From contig PBQA01000006.1 of the NCBI GenBank assembly GCA_002724925.1, forward strand, positions 1-64,000: a stretch of DNA of 64,000 nt, written 5' to 3'. The DNA comes from Oceanospirillaceae bacterium. GTDB taxonomy: Bacteria > Pseudomonadota > Gammaproteobacteria > Pseudomonadales > Oceanobacteraceae. Shown piece after piece: positions 27,901 to 37,127 of the stretch (position 1 is the stretch's first letter; the number at the start of each line of letters is the position of its first letter). The translations under genes were made by a program, and so were the position numbers. The notes beneath the pieces are model-generated. The model saw nothing but the letters and a program-made list of their open reading frames with translations. It searched no databases and had not been told where the DNA came from.

Positions 27901-28145
27901 ATCAGAAAGCTTTCAGTAAGGCCGCTATCGTAGAAACCATCGTCAATCTGGCAAGATTACTCGAACTGGATGTGGTTGCCGAAGGTGTTGAAACAGAAGC
28001 TGAATTAGCCGCGCTGAATGCGATCAGTGCTATGTCGATTCAAGGGTTCTATTTCAGTCGTGCTTTGCCTGAGTACGAGCTGACGCCTTTGATCGAACAC
28101 AACCTGAAGAGCCGCAGAGTCGTAAATTTGCCTGCCCGCCTCTAG
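27897..28145 (+). pseudogene. C-terminal remnant of an EAL domain
   Basis: An 82-codon frame matching only the last part of EAL phosphodiesterase domains: KAAIVETIVNLARLLELDVVAEGVETE and the SIQGFYFSRALP segment. The EAL motif, the metal ligands before this point and every N-terminal domain are missing, so it cannot be an active enzyme. It starts at a GTG overlapping the protease stop by four bases and has a terminator behind it. The likely story is loss of most of an EAL gene when the protease gene arrived or was rearranged. A short translated product remains possible. Confidence 0.8.
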
Positions 28146-28156
28146 TGTCGAATACC

Positions 28157-28187
28157 AAAAAAACCGGCTGAATAGCCGGTTTTTTTG
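28157..28187. terminator. Bidirectional terminator
   Basis: AAAAAAACCGGCT-GAAT-AGCCGGTTTTTTT: a six-base GC-rich stem flanked by seven A and seven T, so it can work in both directions. It serves the protease/EAL remnant unit on the plus strand and mscS on the minus strand. Confidence 0.93.
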
Positions 28188-28204
28188 TGTGAGCTGACAA
28201 TGAA

Positions 28205-29038
28205 TCAGTCGTCTTTTTCCATATGCACGGAGACCTGAGGGAATGGAATCTCAATGCCTTCTTCATCGAAGCGCAGTTTCACTTTTTCCATCATGTCCCA
28301 GTACAGGCCCCAGTAGTCTGCTGAGTTTACCCAGGGGCGGCAGATCAGGTTGACTGATGAATCGGCCAGTTCGTGTACTTTGACGACGGGCGCAGGATCT
28401 TTCAAAACCCGTTCGTCTGCGTTCACCATTTCTTCGAGAATATTTTTTGCCTTTAACAGATCCGAGCCGTAACCAATACCGAACACCATATCGACACGAC
28501 GGGTTGGTTGCTCAGAAAAGTTTGTCATGGTGCCAGAGAACACATTGCCATTCGGGATGGTAATCACTTTGTTGTCCGGGGTTTTCAGGCGGGTATGCAG
28601 TATGGTGATCTGCTCAACGGTACCCATATTTCCGTCCAGCTCGCAGAAGTCTCCAACTTTGAAAGGGCGGAATAAAATGAGCATTACGCCGGCGGCAAAG
28701 TGTGACAGAGAGTCCTTCAATGCCAGACCAACAGCCAGACCAGCTGCACCAAGCAGTGCGACAAGGGAGGTGGTATCAACGCCTAATTGCGATAGCGAGA
28801 AGACGATGACAAGAAGGAGCAGAACACTGCCGATAATGTTCGACAGGAAGTTCACCAGCATAGGTTCAAGGCTGGCCTTTTCCATGACCTTGCGGGTACC
28901 GTTCGTGACCGCGCGTGCGATCATGCGACCAACAAAGAACACGACAATCGCAAGTACAATCTGAGTTCCCCAAGGGAGAATGTAATCAGCCCACAGCAGC
29001 TGTGGGTCGAGGTTCAGCTTATCCCAATTGATGTTCAC
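28205..29038 (-). CDS. mscS: MscS-type mechanosensitive channel
   Basis: A 277-residue small-conductance mechanosensitive channel of the inner membrane. Three N-terminal helices end in the Gly/Ala-rich pore helix (LLGAAGLAVGLALKDSLSHF), followed by the cytoplasmic beta domain with PFKVGDFCEL and the IPNGNVFSGTMTNFS motif. Length is usual. The start is GTG 29038 with AAGGA in front. It protects against sudden osmotic down-shock. It appears to be a single gene ending at the bidirectional terminator. Confidence 0.95.
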   Translation of the reverse strand: MNINWDKLNLDPQLLWADYILPWGTQIVLAIVVFFVGRMIARAVTNGTRKVMEKASLEPMLVNFLSNIIGSVLLLLVIVFSLSQLGVDTTSLVALLGAAGLAVGLALKDSLSHFAAGVMLILFRPFKVGDFCELDGNMGTVEQITILHTRLKTPDNKVITIPNGNVFSGTMTNFSEQPTRRVDMVFGIGYGSDLLKAKNILEEMVNADERVLKDPAPVVKVHELADSSVNLICRPWVNSADYWGLYWDMMEKVKLRFDEEGIEIPFPQVSVHMEKDD

Positions 29039-29170
29039 AAATTAATCCTTACTCCAGAGGAGGTATGTAGTATGAAATATTCGACAAGGCAGATCATTAC
29101 GCCAAAATCAGTCTGGCGCAAGCAAGCGCCTCCATTATGGCGCTGAATTCAGACAGATTTATTTCGTTGC

Positions 29171-30253
29171 TCAGTGATTAACTGAGAAATCTGCACGATT
29201 GGCGTAAGCAAATACGTCGGAATGCATATTGGACTCTTTCAGGCCTAAAGGTTCCAATTGATCGAGGGTACCGAACACCATGTTGGGGGATCCGCAGGCA
29301 AACATGTCGACATTCGACAGATCATCGAAGTCTTCGTGGATTACTTCATATATCCACCCAGCGCGGCCATTCCAGTCATCAGCGTGCTGCTGAATAATGG
29401 GGTGGTAATGGAAGTTAGCAAAATCGTTCTGCCAGGTCTGTGGCAAATCTGGCAGATAGAAGCCGACGGCCGCACGGTTAGACCAGTAGAGGTGAATCTC
29501 ACGCTCAGGGTCTATCGACAGTGTGGCTTCGATCAGGGCTTTAATTTGTGAAAATCCTGAGCCAGCGGCGACCATCAGCAGAGGCTGACCTTTGCGCTGG
29601 TCGAGAAAATGCGGATTGATGTAGCAATCGCCAGCGGGAATAGTGACACGAGCGATCACGGCCTGCTGTAGAAAGTTTACCACCTCACGTGCCTTGTCAC
29701 TGTTGGCGGCAATGTGCAGCTCGATTTCTCGTGGGTCTTTCCCTGTGAGTGCGCCAGGCGCAGAGGCGATTGAATAAGGAATCTGTTCTTCACTATTGCC
29801 TTCGCCCATATGCAACATCAGGTACTGGCCTGCCCAGTAATCCGGAGCTTTACCTGCGGGCGCCAATAAGCTGACCTGATAAACATCGTCCGTCATTAAC
29901 TCGACCGACTGCACCTGGCAAGCAAGTGTAGCGGGCTGTTTATGGTCGGGAGCGAATACATCGGTCATAACAATCTCAACGTCAGATTTGGGGAATGCTA
30001 CGCAGCATAATACCTGATTATCCTGCTCAAGTATTGAGGTGCCCAGTTCATTACGAAAGACTAGTTCACCGGACAGGCGTTCGCCTTGGCAGACCTGGCA
30101 AATACCGTTCTCGCAACTTACCGGCAGAATAACGCGCTGCTCCAGCGCCGCTTCGGCGATGGTCTGATCCGAACGGCAGCGAATGGTGACACCGTTCGGT
30201 TGGAACGTTATGCGATGCGTCTTCACGGTCAGGTTTTTAACGGTATCCGTCAA
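29171..30253 (-). CDS. 2Fe-2S ferredoxin-type NAD(P)H flavin reductase
   Basis: A 360-residue reductase. The N-terminal plant-type ferredoxin domain has cluster ligands Cys47, Cys52, Cys55 and Cys83 (CENGICQVC ... VLCC). FAD-binding and NAD-binding parts follow, with IPYSIASAP and [15 protein letters not shown]. It resembles AscD / CDP-6-deoxyglucoseen reductase-like enzymes and Fre. It overlaps the ubiD stop by four bases (TTGA, a TTG start), so the two are co-translated. The pairing fits a role in supplying reduced flavin, for example for the prenylated-FMN cofactor of UbiD. That link is inferred. Confidence 0.9.
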   Translation of the reverse strand: MTDTVKNLTVKTHRITFQPNGVTIRCRSDQTIAEAALEQRVILPVSCENGICQVCQGERLSGELVFRNELGTSILEQDNQVLCCVAFPKSDVEIVMTDVFAPDHKQPATLACQVQSVELMTDDVYQVSLLAPAGKAPDYWAGQYLMLHMGEGNSEEQIPYSIASAPGALTGKDPREIELHIAANSDKAREVVNFLQQAVIARVTIPAGDCYINPHFLDQRKGQPLLMVAAGSGFSQIKALIEATLSIDPEREIHLYWSNRAAVGFYLPDLPQTWQNDFANFHYHPIIQQHADDWNGRAGWIYEVIHEDFDDLSNVDMFACGSPNMVFGTLDQLEPLGLKESNMHSDVFAYANRADFSVNH

Positions 30254-31725
30254 AGACCAATATCCTTGCCGATTTTTCTCACCAGCTGGTCGACACTGTT
30301 TTTCACCTCGTCATCCATCACAATCGGCTCGCCCCATTCACGGTCGGTTTCGCCCGGCATTTTATTGGTGGCATCCATCCCCATTTTCGAGCCAAGACCC
30401 GACACGGGTGAGGCGAAGTCGAGGTAATCAATCGGCGTGTTTTCGATCAGTGTCGTGTCGCGCGCCGGGTCCATACGGGTAGTGATGGCCCAGATCACGT
30501 CTTCCCAGTTGCGGGTATCAACGTCGTCGTCGACCACAATCACAAACTTGGTGTACATAAACTGGCGCAGGAACGACCAGACGCCCATCATCACGCGCTT
30601 AGCGTGGCCCGGGTACTGCTTTTTCATGCTGACCACCGCCATGCGATAGGAGCAGCCTTCGGGTGGGAGGTAGAAGTCGACGATTTCCGGGAATTGCTTC
30701 TGCAGAATCGGTACAAACACTTCGTTCAGCGCCACGCCAAGAATCGCCGGTTCATCCGGTGGACGTCCGGTGTAGGTGCTGTGGTAAATCGGTTTTTTGC
30801 GATGCGTGATACGCTCGACGGTAAACACAGGGAAGCTGTCGACTTCGTTGTAGTAGCCGGTGTGGTCTCCGAATGGACCCTCGGGAGCCATGTCATCCGG
30901 ATGAATCACCCCTTCGAGCACAATCTCTGCAGACGCTGGAACCATCAGTTCATTGCCCATACTTTTTACCAGCTCTGTTCGAGAGTCACGCAACAGGCCA
31001 GCAAAGGCGTACTCACTCAGGGTGTCCGGTACTGGGGTGACAGCGCCGAGAATCGTTGCCGGGTCAGCACCCAGTGCAACGGTCACCGGGAATGGCTTAC
31101 CGGGGTGTTCCTGCTGCCACTCGCGGAAATCCAGCGCGCCGCCACGATGACTCAGCCAGCGCATAATCACACGGTTTTTACCGATCACTTGTTGGCGATA
31201 AATACCTAAATTGTGGCGTTCTTTGTGTGGGCCTTTGGTGATCACTAACGGCCAGGTAATCAGCGGGCCTGCATCTCCGGGCCAGCAATGCTGTACCGGG
31301 ATCTTTGACAGATCGACGTCATCGCCTTCGATAACAACTTCCTGGCAAGCGGCCTTTTTCACTTCTTTGGGTCCCATGGCCAGCACTTTTTTGAAAATCG
31401 GCAGCTTCGACCATGCGTCTTTCAGGCCTTTCGGTGGCTCAGGCTCTTTTAAGAACGCGAGCAGCTTGCCCACTTCGCGCAGCGCTTCGACGGAGTCCTC
31501 GCCCATCCCCATGGCGACGCGTTCGGGCGTGCCAAACAGGTTGGCCAGTACGGGCATGTCGTAGCCTTTCGGGTTCTCAAACAGTAGCGCCGGGCCTTTG
31601 GCGCGCAGTACGCGGTCAGCCAGTTCGGTCATTTCGAGGTGTGGATCGACGGGTTCTTTGATGCGAACCAGTTCACCGCGTTTTTCCAGTTTCTTGATGA
31701 AGTCGCGTAGGTCTGCGTATTTCAC
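30250..31725 (-). CDS. ubiD: 4-hydroxy-3-polyprenylbenzoate decarboxylase
   Basis: A 491-residue UbiD decarboxylase of ubiquinone synthesis. It removes the carboxyl group of 3-octaprenyl-4-hydroxybenzoate using prenylated FMN and a metal. Typical segments are [14 protein letters not shown], the [21 protein letters not shown] stretch, [12 protein letters not shown] and KMGMDATNK near the end. The start is GTG 31725. The prenyltransferase for the cofactor (ubiX) is not nearby. Downstream and overlapping is the flavin reductase gene. Confidence 0.96.
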   Translation of the reverse strand: MKYADLRDFIKKLEKRGELVRIKEPVDPHLEMTELADRVLRAKGPALLFENPKGYDMPVLANLFGTPERVAMGMGEDSVEALREVGKLLAFLKEPEPPKGLKDAWSKLPIFKKVLAMGPKEVKKAACQEVVIEGDDVDLSKIPVQHCWPGDAGPLITWPLVITKGPHKERHNLGIYRQQVIGKNRVIMRWLSHRGGALDFREWQQEHPGKPFPVTVALGADPATILGAVTPVPDTLSEYAFAGLLRDSRTELVKSMGNELMVPASAEIVLEGVIHPDDMAPEGPFGDHTGYYNEVDSFPVFTVERITHRKKPIYHSTYTGRPPDEPAILGVALNEVFVPILQKQFPEIVDFYLPPEGCSYRMAVVSMKKQYPGHAKRVMMGVWSFLRQFMYTKFVIVVDDDVDTRNWEDVIWAITTRMDPARDTTLIENTPIDYLDFASPVSGLGSKMGMDATNKMPGETDREWGEPIVMDDEVKNSVDQLVRKIGKDIGL

Positions 31726-31822
31726 GAGAAGCTCTCACTGTTTGAATCAGGGGGAGCATTCTAACAGCTTCGTTTGAGGGAAGTAGAGGTGCGGTTATTC
31801 AGGATCAGGAGCGAGTGCAAGT

Positions 31823-31970
31823 GATTGGGATAGAGCTCGGTAAGACGCGGTGAATACATCCCTGTACGCTCGGATGCGCTATCTGACCGCCAAGGATGGC
31901 GGAAATGCCGAGGGCTGTATGGAACAGCCCCGGCCTTGGCGCATACGCTTACCTCGCTCCTACCGCAATC
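31823..31970. repeat. Structured intergenic repeat, copy A
   Basis: A 148-base element in the gap between ubiD and the first di-heme gene. Imperfect outer arms (31823-31847 and 31946-31970, about 20 of 25 paired) enclose hairpins TACA/TGTA, ATGCGC/GCGCAT, CCGCCA/TGGCGG and GGGCTGT/ACAGCCC. The linkers GTGAA, GCTC, TGACC and AATGCC also occur in copy B at 36622-36772. It probably does not code for protein. Together with short flanks it accounts for the 304-base gap 31726-32029. Confidence 0.8.
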
Positions 31971-32029
31971 ATCTTATGTAGGCCCAATCATCTTTATATC
32001 CGCTCCCTCTCTTTAGGGGGGGGGCGGGA

Positions 32030-35000
32030 TTAATTAAAGAAATCAAACGCCCAGAAGTTATCGAAGTGCGGGAAGATGCCGCTTTCTTTCTGTGATTCCT
32101 CACGCCAGAAGGCGCCCTCAGCGCGCTCAACCTGAACGGGCTCAGCATCCGGATCAGGTGCCTGAACGGAGGTTGGCTTACGTCCGGAGGTGTCTGCATC
32201 TGCGATGTTGTAGATGCCGTCTTCGTCACGGTCGAAGGCCAGACGTTCGCCAGTGCCCGGAGCGGCACAGGTGAATGTGATGCTGTTGCCCGGTATCAAT
32301 GAGGTCCAGCGCAGGCGATTGAAGCTGCTTGCGTCGCCGTGCATATCAACGAATGATCCGGTATTTGCACCGGTATCGACAAAGCGCCATGCGCGCTCTT
32401 CACCACCGATAACGCCGTTGGCGATCAGGTCACATTTCTGTTTACGCACGCTGCTGTCAAAGGTGTGCGCCAGTGCCTGAGCCATCATGGTCGATACCAG
32501 GGCGGCATCCGACTGTGAGGTCAGGTTGAAGGTCGCCTGCTGGCCGACAATCGGCGCGAGACCGGTCGGGATCTGTGTCACATACTCCATGACTTCAGGA
32601 ATATCTGGTGTATCGACGTGGAATACGTTCAATGACAGGAAGTTCTCCAGTGTATCAATCGCGCCATCATGGGAAAGGCCGAAACCGGTGACTTGAGGGC
32701 CCATTTCTGTTGCGGTTGAAGTGCGCTTCCGCAGTTTCAATCCATACATACCGATCCGGGTGTATACGTTGCGAAGGTGCGCTACTTTCATATCCTGGGA
32801 CACTTCTGTACCTTCGAAGCTCATCAGAGTCGACGTACCGAAGCGCTCGATTTCCGGATCGACCTCGTGGCAGTCGTTACAGGTAATCATCGCGACGTTG
32901 CCGGTGTTTTCCGCTTCAAAACCAGTGGTCTTTTCGTTGAAGTAGATGTTGGCGCCAAATTCCGCGTCTGGTGTCAGTGTGTCGTCGAGATTGCGATTCG
33001 GGTTCGGCGGGTAGCGCATCTGCATAACGAAGTCGGCGAACTTGTTCATTTCGTCTTCGGTAGGCTCCTCGGCACGCCCAAGTAGCTCAGTGAACGCACC
33101 ACGGAATTCTTTAAATGCCGCGTGCTCAAGGGATTCACCCGCCACCTGATAGGTGCCGGTTTTGTCGCCACGCCAGTGCAACGGCCCCTGGAAGTCCATA
33201 CCGCGGAACGATTGAGTGAGCATAGGGCCTTTCAGTGGGTGGTGGACCGGCAGTGCGTTCATCTCCATAAAGAAATTCACGTAACCGCGAGGGTTTTCCG
33301 TGGTCACGCCATCCGGGTTACCCAGTTCCCACGCCAGGCCGTCCATATCGCCGAACAGATGGCAGGAGCCACACGAAGAATCGCCACGGCCAGAGCTGAA
33401 GCGGGCGTCATACAGGAACGGACGCCCCTCTGTAATGTAGTCCGGTTCTGGGTTGTACATGGCCACACTCTGGGTTTCGCGGCCTTCGTTCAGGTCAATG
33501 ACGGCGACAGAATTATTAAAGCGGGTCAGCACATACATGCGGTCACGGGATTCGTCGAGCGCGATGCCCGCAGGGCCGCCACCAGAGACTTCGATATGAT
33601 TGTCTTCGGACGGAGTAAATGTGCCGTTCTCCAGCTCGCGGGTATTGAAGATACCGATCTTGGACGAGCTGTAGGCTGCGACATAGAGGGTTTCACCAGC
33701 ACTGTCGACCGCCATCTCCAGTGGCATCGCCAGCGAGCGCGCGTTTTCAGACGGCGAGCCATCCGGGTTGCTGTCACGTAGGTGAGAGTTCAGCTCACGC
33801 GGAGTGACATCGCCATTTTTGATGACGGTGATCTGGTTCTTAATGAAGCGACCGCGCAGAGTCTGTTTATCGCTACGATGGCCATGGCCTTCGTATTGCA
33901 GTTCGTTGCGGGCATCCATGTTTGAAACATACACAGCGCCGTTCACTGGGTTAACAGCCATGTTAAACAGAGCATTACCTACGCCAGTGTATTCGCCTAC
34001 GGCTTTCGGATCGGCCGCGGTGGCGTCGATTTTAAAGACATCATAGTCGGGCAGGTCAAAGTACACCTGGTGATCCCAGCGGGTACCGTAGACGTCACGC
34101 CAGTGCTCGCCGTCGTATTTCACAATTACACCGGTGTTTGGCGCAACAATGCCATCGGCATCTGTGTTCGGGCCCGGTTTACCATTGATGGTGCTGGTCG
34201 GTCCCCAAACCCGGTAGTTGTGCGCCGCAGTGGTAGTCTGGTTGCCCGATTTATAAATGGAGGCGTAGACGGTTTCGCCATCTGGCGTCACGGCAAGGCC
34301 GCGCGGTGCCATGCCAAACAAGGTGATGACTTTTTCCATCTCGGCATCGGGGGCATCGAATACCCAGACATCGGCACGGTCTGTGCCCGGCGTCATGGCA
34401 TCAAGGTCCGACGGCGAGTGCTGACCGCGATGCGCGGTCGTCACAAAAGCGCGGACATTGTTGCGGCCAGCAAAGACAATGTCCTGCGGTTCATCACCGA
34501 CATGCAGCGTTTTCTTCACGTAGGGCAGGTCAGTATTCAGTTTAACGATACTGACGTTATCCGAGAGGTGATTGACCACCCAGGCCTCGTTATCGTTGCG
34601 CAGAGCGATGGCAACAGGCTCAACCCCGACGGGAACGCTGTGCATCAGCGCAGGGGTTTCCCCGCTGACATCAAAAATTTCGAGTTTGCCATCCGGCGTG
34701 TTCAGCGCGTACAGGCGGGTGTTGTCTGAATTCAGCGCCAGTGGGCGAACTTGGCCTGACTCGAAGTTGGTGTACGAGCCCTGAACCTTAATATCGATGG
34801 TGCCGTTGGTGTCGCCGTCAAGGTTGTCGCTGACGTTAAATACAATACGGTCATAGCCGGTATATTCGGCATTCGGTATATAACGCACGTTAGGCGGTGT
34901 GCCTTCGACCCGTCCATGGAGAGGCCCTTCGGCGATGCTCCAGCTGAGGTTGTTATCGGGCTCGCCTTCGGGGGTGACATGCTTCGCGCGAAAGTCGATA

Positions 35001-35260
35001 GCAATACCCTGATTGCGGAACGTCGTGATGCTGTAGGACTTTGCCTGCGGTATCAGGAACGGTCGGATATGAGCGCGCTCGCCAATGAAGTCAGATACAA
35101 ACTGCATTTTAAGCACTTGTTCCAGGCTGCCCTGCCAGGCATCGCCATTCTTGGTTGCATAGCCTTCCACGCTGGCGAAAGCGCAGGTGGCCGATACAAT
35201 TAACCCCGCTCCACAGGAGGCCTTAAGCGCCAGCCTGCGTGCTGTTGTTGTTATAGTCAT
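32030..35260 (-). CDS. Secreted Ig-like / YVTN beta-propeller / di-heme cytochrome protein, paralogue 1
   Basis: A 1076-residue exported protein. Order: signal peptide (about 1-29), cadherin/Ig-like domain (about 80-170, with NAEYTGYDRIVFNVSD), a seven-bladed-type YVTN/NHL propeller (about 175-610, with RLYALNTPDGKLEIFDVSG), then a di-heme peroxidase-like domain with heme sites CGSCH (630-634) and CNDCH (793-797). The tail reads GIFPHFDNFWAFDFFN. The longer frame beginning at 35383 is rejected because the signal peptide starts at ATG 35260. It is probably periplasmic or outside the cell; electron partner and substrate are unknown. A close paralogue is encoded at 38063-41281. Confidence 0.85.
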   Translation of the reverse strand: MTITTTARRLALKASCGAGLIVSATCAFASVEGYATKNGDAWQGSLEQVLKMQFVSDFIGERAHIRPFLIPQAKSYSITTFRNQGIAIDFRAKHVTPEGEPDNNLSWSIAEGPLHGRVEGTPPNVRYIPNAEYTGYDRIVFNVSDNLDGDTNGTIDIKVQGSYTNFESGQVRPLALNSDNTRLYALNTPDGKLEIFDVSGETPALMHSVPVGVEPVAIALRNDNEAWVVNHLSDNVSIVKLNTDLPYVKKTLHVGDEPQDIVFAGRNNVRAFVTTAHRGQHSPSDLDAMTPGTDRADVWVFDAPDAEMEKVITLFGMAPRGLAVTPDGETVYASIYKSGNQTTTAAHNYRVWGPTSTINGKPGPNTDADGIVAPNTGVIVKYDGEHWRDVYGTRWDHQVYFDLPDYDVFKIDATAADPKAVGEYTGVGNALFNMAVNPVNGAVYVSNMDARNELQYEGHGHRSDKQTLRGRFIKNQITVIKNGDVTPRELNSHLRDSNPDGSPSENARSLAMPLEMAVDSAGETLYVAAYSSSKIGIFNTRELENGTFTPSEDNHIEVSGGGPAGIALDESRDRMYVLTRFNNSVAVIDLNEGRETQSVAMYNPEPDYITEGRPFLYDARFSSGRGDSSCGSCHLFGDMDGLAWELGNPDGVTTENPRGYVNFFMEMNALPVHHPLKGPMLTQSFRGMDFQGPLHWRGDKTGTYQVAGESLEHAAFKEFRGAFTELLGRAEEPTEDEMNKFADFVMQMRYPPNPNRNLDDTLTPDAEFGANIYFNEKTTGFEAENTGNVAMITCNDCHEVDPEIERFGTSTLMSFEGTEVSQDMKVAHLRNVYTRIGMYGLKLRKRTSTATEMGPQVTGFGLSHDGAIDTLENFLSLNVFHVDTPDIPEVMEYVTQIPTGLAPIVGQQATFNLTSQSDAALVSTMMAQALAHTFDSSVRKQKCDLIANGVIGGEERAWRFVDTGANTGSFVDMHGDASSFNRLRWTSLIPGNSITFTCAAPGTGERLAFDRDEDGIYNIADADTSGRKPTSVQAPDPDAEPVQVERAEGAFWREESQKESGIFPHFDNFWAFDFFN

Positions 35261-35498
35261 GTGGTTCACCAGGTGAGTCTTTTTATTGTTATTGCAGCGT
35301 TTATTTACCGCATTGAATGGAAAGATAGAGGTTCGATCAAAACGTGAACAGAGTTGAGATAATACTGGCCTCCAGAGGCACATGATGTCTGGCCATATAA
35401 GAACGAAGCACCTCGAAATTTCAGCTTTCCTTTGCGTCGCAGGTTGTGACCTGAGCGCGTCAGTGCTCTATAATCAGCACTTTTTTCGGGGATAGACG

Positions 35499-35894
35499 AT
35501 GCAAGCCAGAACCTGCCTGAACATAGCTGCAGTAGCCGGCTTTACCGGGGTTGCTTTCGGTGCATTCGGTGCTCATGGGCTCAAAGGGGTCATTGAACCC
35601 GAACTTATGGCCGCTTATCAGACAGGTGTTTTGTATCATCTGATGCATGCGGTCGCACTGCTAGCGATGTCGGCCTGGTTGTTTGTGCGCCCTGCGTCCT
35701 GGATTCGCCGCAGTGCGATCATGATGTTGTTAGGATTGATTCTGTTCAGCGGCAGCCTTTACGCCATGGCCATCACAGGGCAGCGCTTTCTCGGGGTCAT
35801 TACCCCATTTGGTGGCGTTAGCTGGCTTATCGCCTGGGCGTTTCTGATTCTGGCTGCGTTCCGGCTGCCTCCTCCCCATTCTGACAGTGAGTAA
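35499..35894 (+). CDS. ygdD: DUF423 membrane protein
   Basis: A 131-residue inner-membrane protein of the DUF423 (YgdD) family with four hydrophobic stretches. The family hallmarks [10 protein letters not shown] near the N-terminus, [10 protein letters not shown] and [12 protein letters not shown] are present, as is the [12 protein letters not shown] segment. The function of the family is unknown. Ribosome site GGGGATAG precedes the start. trmB begins five bases after its stop, so the two are probably one operon. Confidence 0.92.
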   Translation: MQARTCLNIAAVAGFTGVAFGAFGAHGLKGVIEPELMAAYQTGVLYHLMHAVALLAMSAWLFVRPASWIRRSAIMMLLGLILFSGSLYAMAITGQRFLGVITPFGGVSWLIAWAFLILAAFRLPPPHSDSE

Positions 35895-35899
35895 TAAGA

Positions 35900-36610
35900 G
35901 TGTCTGATTCCAACCAGGTTGGCGATGCCGACAAGCCGCAATACCGACGTGGCATTAAGAGTTTTGTTATCCGTGCTGGCCGCCTGACCAAAGGCCAGCA
36001 GGGAGGGCTGGACCGACAGTGGCCAGTGATGGGGCTGGAGCTTGAGCAGGGTGAAATCGACCCTCCTTCCGTATTCGGGCGTGACGGACATGTTGTGTTC
36101 GAGATTGGCTACGGTATGGGGCAGTCCCTCGTGGAAATGGCTGCCGCAGCGCCTGAGAAAGACTTCATCGGTGTTGAAGTGCACTTGCCCGGCGTAGGTT
36201 CCCTGTTGAACCTCGCAGAAGAAGCCGGTGTCACAAATCTGCGCACGTACAAAGACGATGCGATTGAAGTGTTGAAGCTGATACCGGATAACAGCATTGA
36301 TACAGTGCAGTTGTTCTTCCCTGATCCATGGCATAAGAAAAAGCATCATAAGCGCCGTATCGTACAGCCAGAGTTTGCGCAGACGCTGCGTCGTATCCTG
36401 AAGCCGGGTGGCGTATTCCATATGGCGACCGACTGGGAAAACTACGCTGAGCATATGATGGAAGTCATGGAAGCGCAGGAAGGTTACGAAAACGTGGCCG
36501 GTAAAAATGAATATGTTCCGCGCCCGGAGCACCGCCCGTACACCAAGTTTGAAAAACGCGGTGAAAATAAAGGGCACGGAGTCTGGGATTTGATGTTCCG
36601 GAAGGTTTGA
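35900..36610 (+). CDS. trmB: tRNA (guanine-N7-)-methyltransferase
   Basis: A 236-residue TrmB that methylates G46 of tRNA using S-adenosylmethionine. The SAM-binding [11 protein letters not shown], the catalytic-site stretch [16 protein letters not shown] and [15 protein letters not shown] near the end are diagnostic. The start is GTG 35900, with a weak ribosome site, close behind the DUF423 stop. The C-terminus is complete. Confidence 0.96.
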   Translation: MSDSNQVGDADKPQYRRGIKSFVIRAGRLTKGQQGGLDRQWPVMGLELEQGEIDPPSVFGRDGHVVFEIGYGMGQSLVEMAAAAPEKDFIGVEVHLPGVGSLLNLAEEAGVTNLRTYKDDAIEVLKLIPDNSIDTVQLFFPDPWHKKKHHKRRIVQPEFAQTLRRILKPGGVFHMATDWENYAEHMMEVMEAQEGYENVAGKNEYVPRPEHRPYTKFEKRGENKGHGVWDLMFRKV

Positions 36611-36621
36611 GATTACGTGCA

Positions 36622-36772
36622 GATAGTCTGATGGGGTTCTCTGGCTCGCCGTGAACCCATCCATGGGGGCTCCGCTGTGCCAACTGACCACCATGGATGG
36701 TGGGAATGCCTTAAACTGTCGGGAGCAGTTTTGGCCATGGCACAGAGGGCCAGCGAAACCCATCAGACTATC
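36622..36772. repeat. Structured intergenic repeat, copy B
   Basis: A 151-base element just after trmB. The outer arms 36622-36645 and 36749-36772 pair at about 22 of 24 positions. Inside are CCCA/TGGG, CTGTGCCA/TGGCACAG, CCACCA/TGGTGG and AAACTG/CAGTTT. The order of hairpins and the linker words equal those of copy A, while stem sequences differ in a compensating way. It may also end the trmB transcript. Confidence 0.82.
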
Positions 36773-36800
36773 AACATCAAATGTATTTAGGAGAGTGAAA

Positions 36801-37088
36801 ATGCAGAAAAAAGATAAAGAAAAAGTATTTGGCGGTGAATGGTCTGAGGCGCAACTGCGTGAATTTCTGGTTGCAGAAAGCTATGACGGTTCAGATGCCG
36901 ATTACATCGCAGTGATCCGTGCGTATCGTCATATGGTGCCGCAGACGTTTGCAGAGTTTATTAAACTGTTTGCAGCGGAAGGTCATAACCTGGAAGCAAA
37001 AAATGCCGAAGGTGTTTCTTTGCTTGAGACCATCGACTCTCACGCTCAGGGCAAAGAGTACGCAGAAATTATTCGTGCTGCAGCCTGA
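36801..37088 (+). CDS. PA4642-like small conserved protein
   Basis: A 95-residue soluble protein that resembles the small conserved family represented by PA4642 of Pseudomonas: KDKEKVFGGEWSEAQLREFL at the start, then a TFAEFIKLFAAEGHNLEAKN segment like an ankyrin-type helix pair. The function is unknown. ATG 36801 follows TAGGAGAG; the longer frame from 36651 would run through repeat B and is rejected. Confidence 0.72.
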   Translation: MQKKDKEKVFGGEWSEAQLREFLVAESYDGSDADYIAVIRAYRHMVPQTFAEFIKLFAAEGHNLEAKNAEGVSLLETIDSHAQGKEYAEIIRAAA

Positions 37089-37127
37089 TCTTCGGTTGTA
37101 AAAAGTATCGATTAAGCCGGAGGGCTT

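Noticed and set aside
28157-28187. Hairpin after the EAL stump as an attachment site
   Set aside because: The A and T runs on both sides make it a plain bidirectional terminator.
35759-36763. Open frame of 334 codons antisense to trmB and running into repeat B
   Set aside because: Shadow of trmB and of the DUF423 gene end; no domain, and it crosses a non-coding repeat.
31823-36772. MITE (small transposon) reading of repeats A and B
   Set aside because: The outer arms do not share sequence between copies and I see no target-site duplication, so terminal repeats of one transposon do not explain them.
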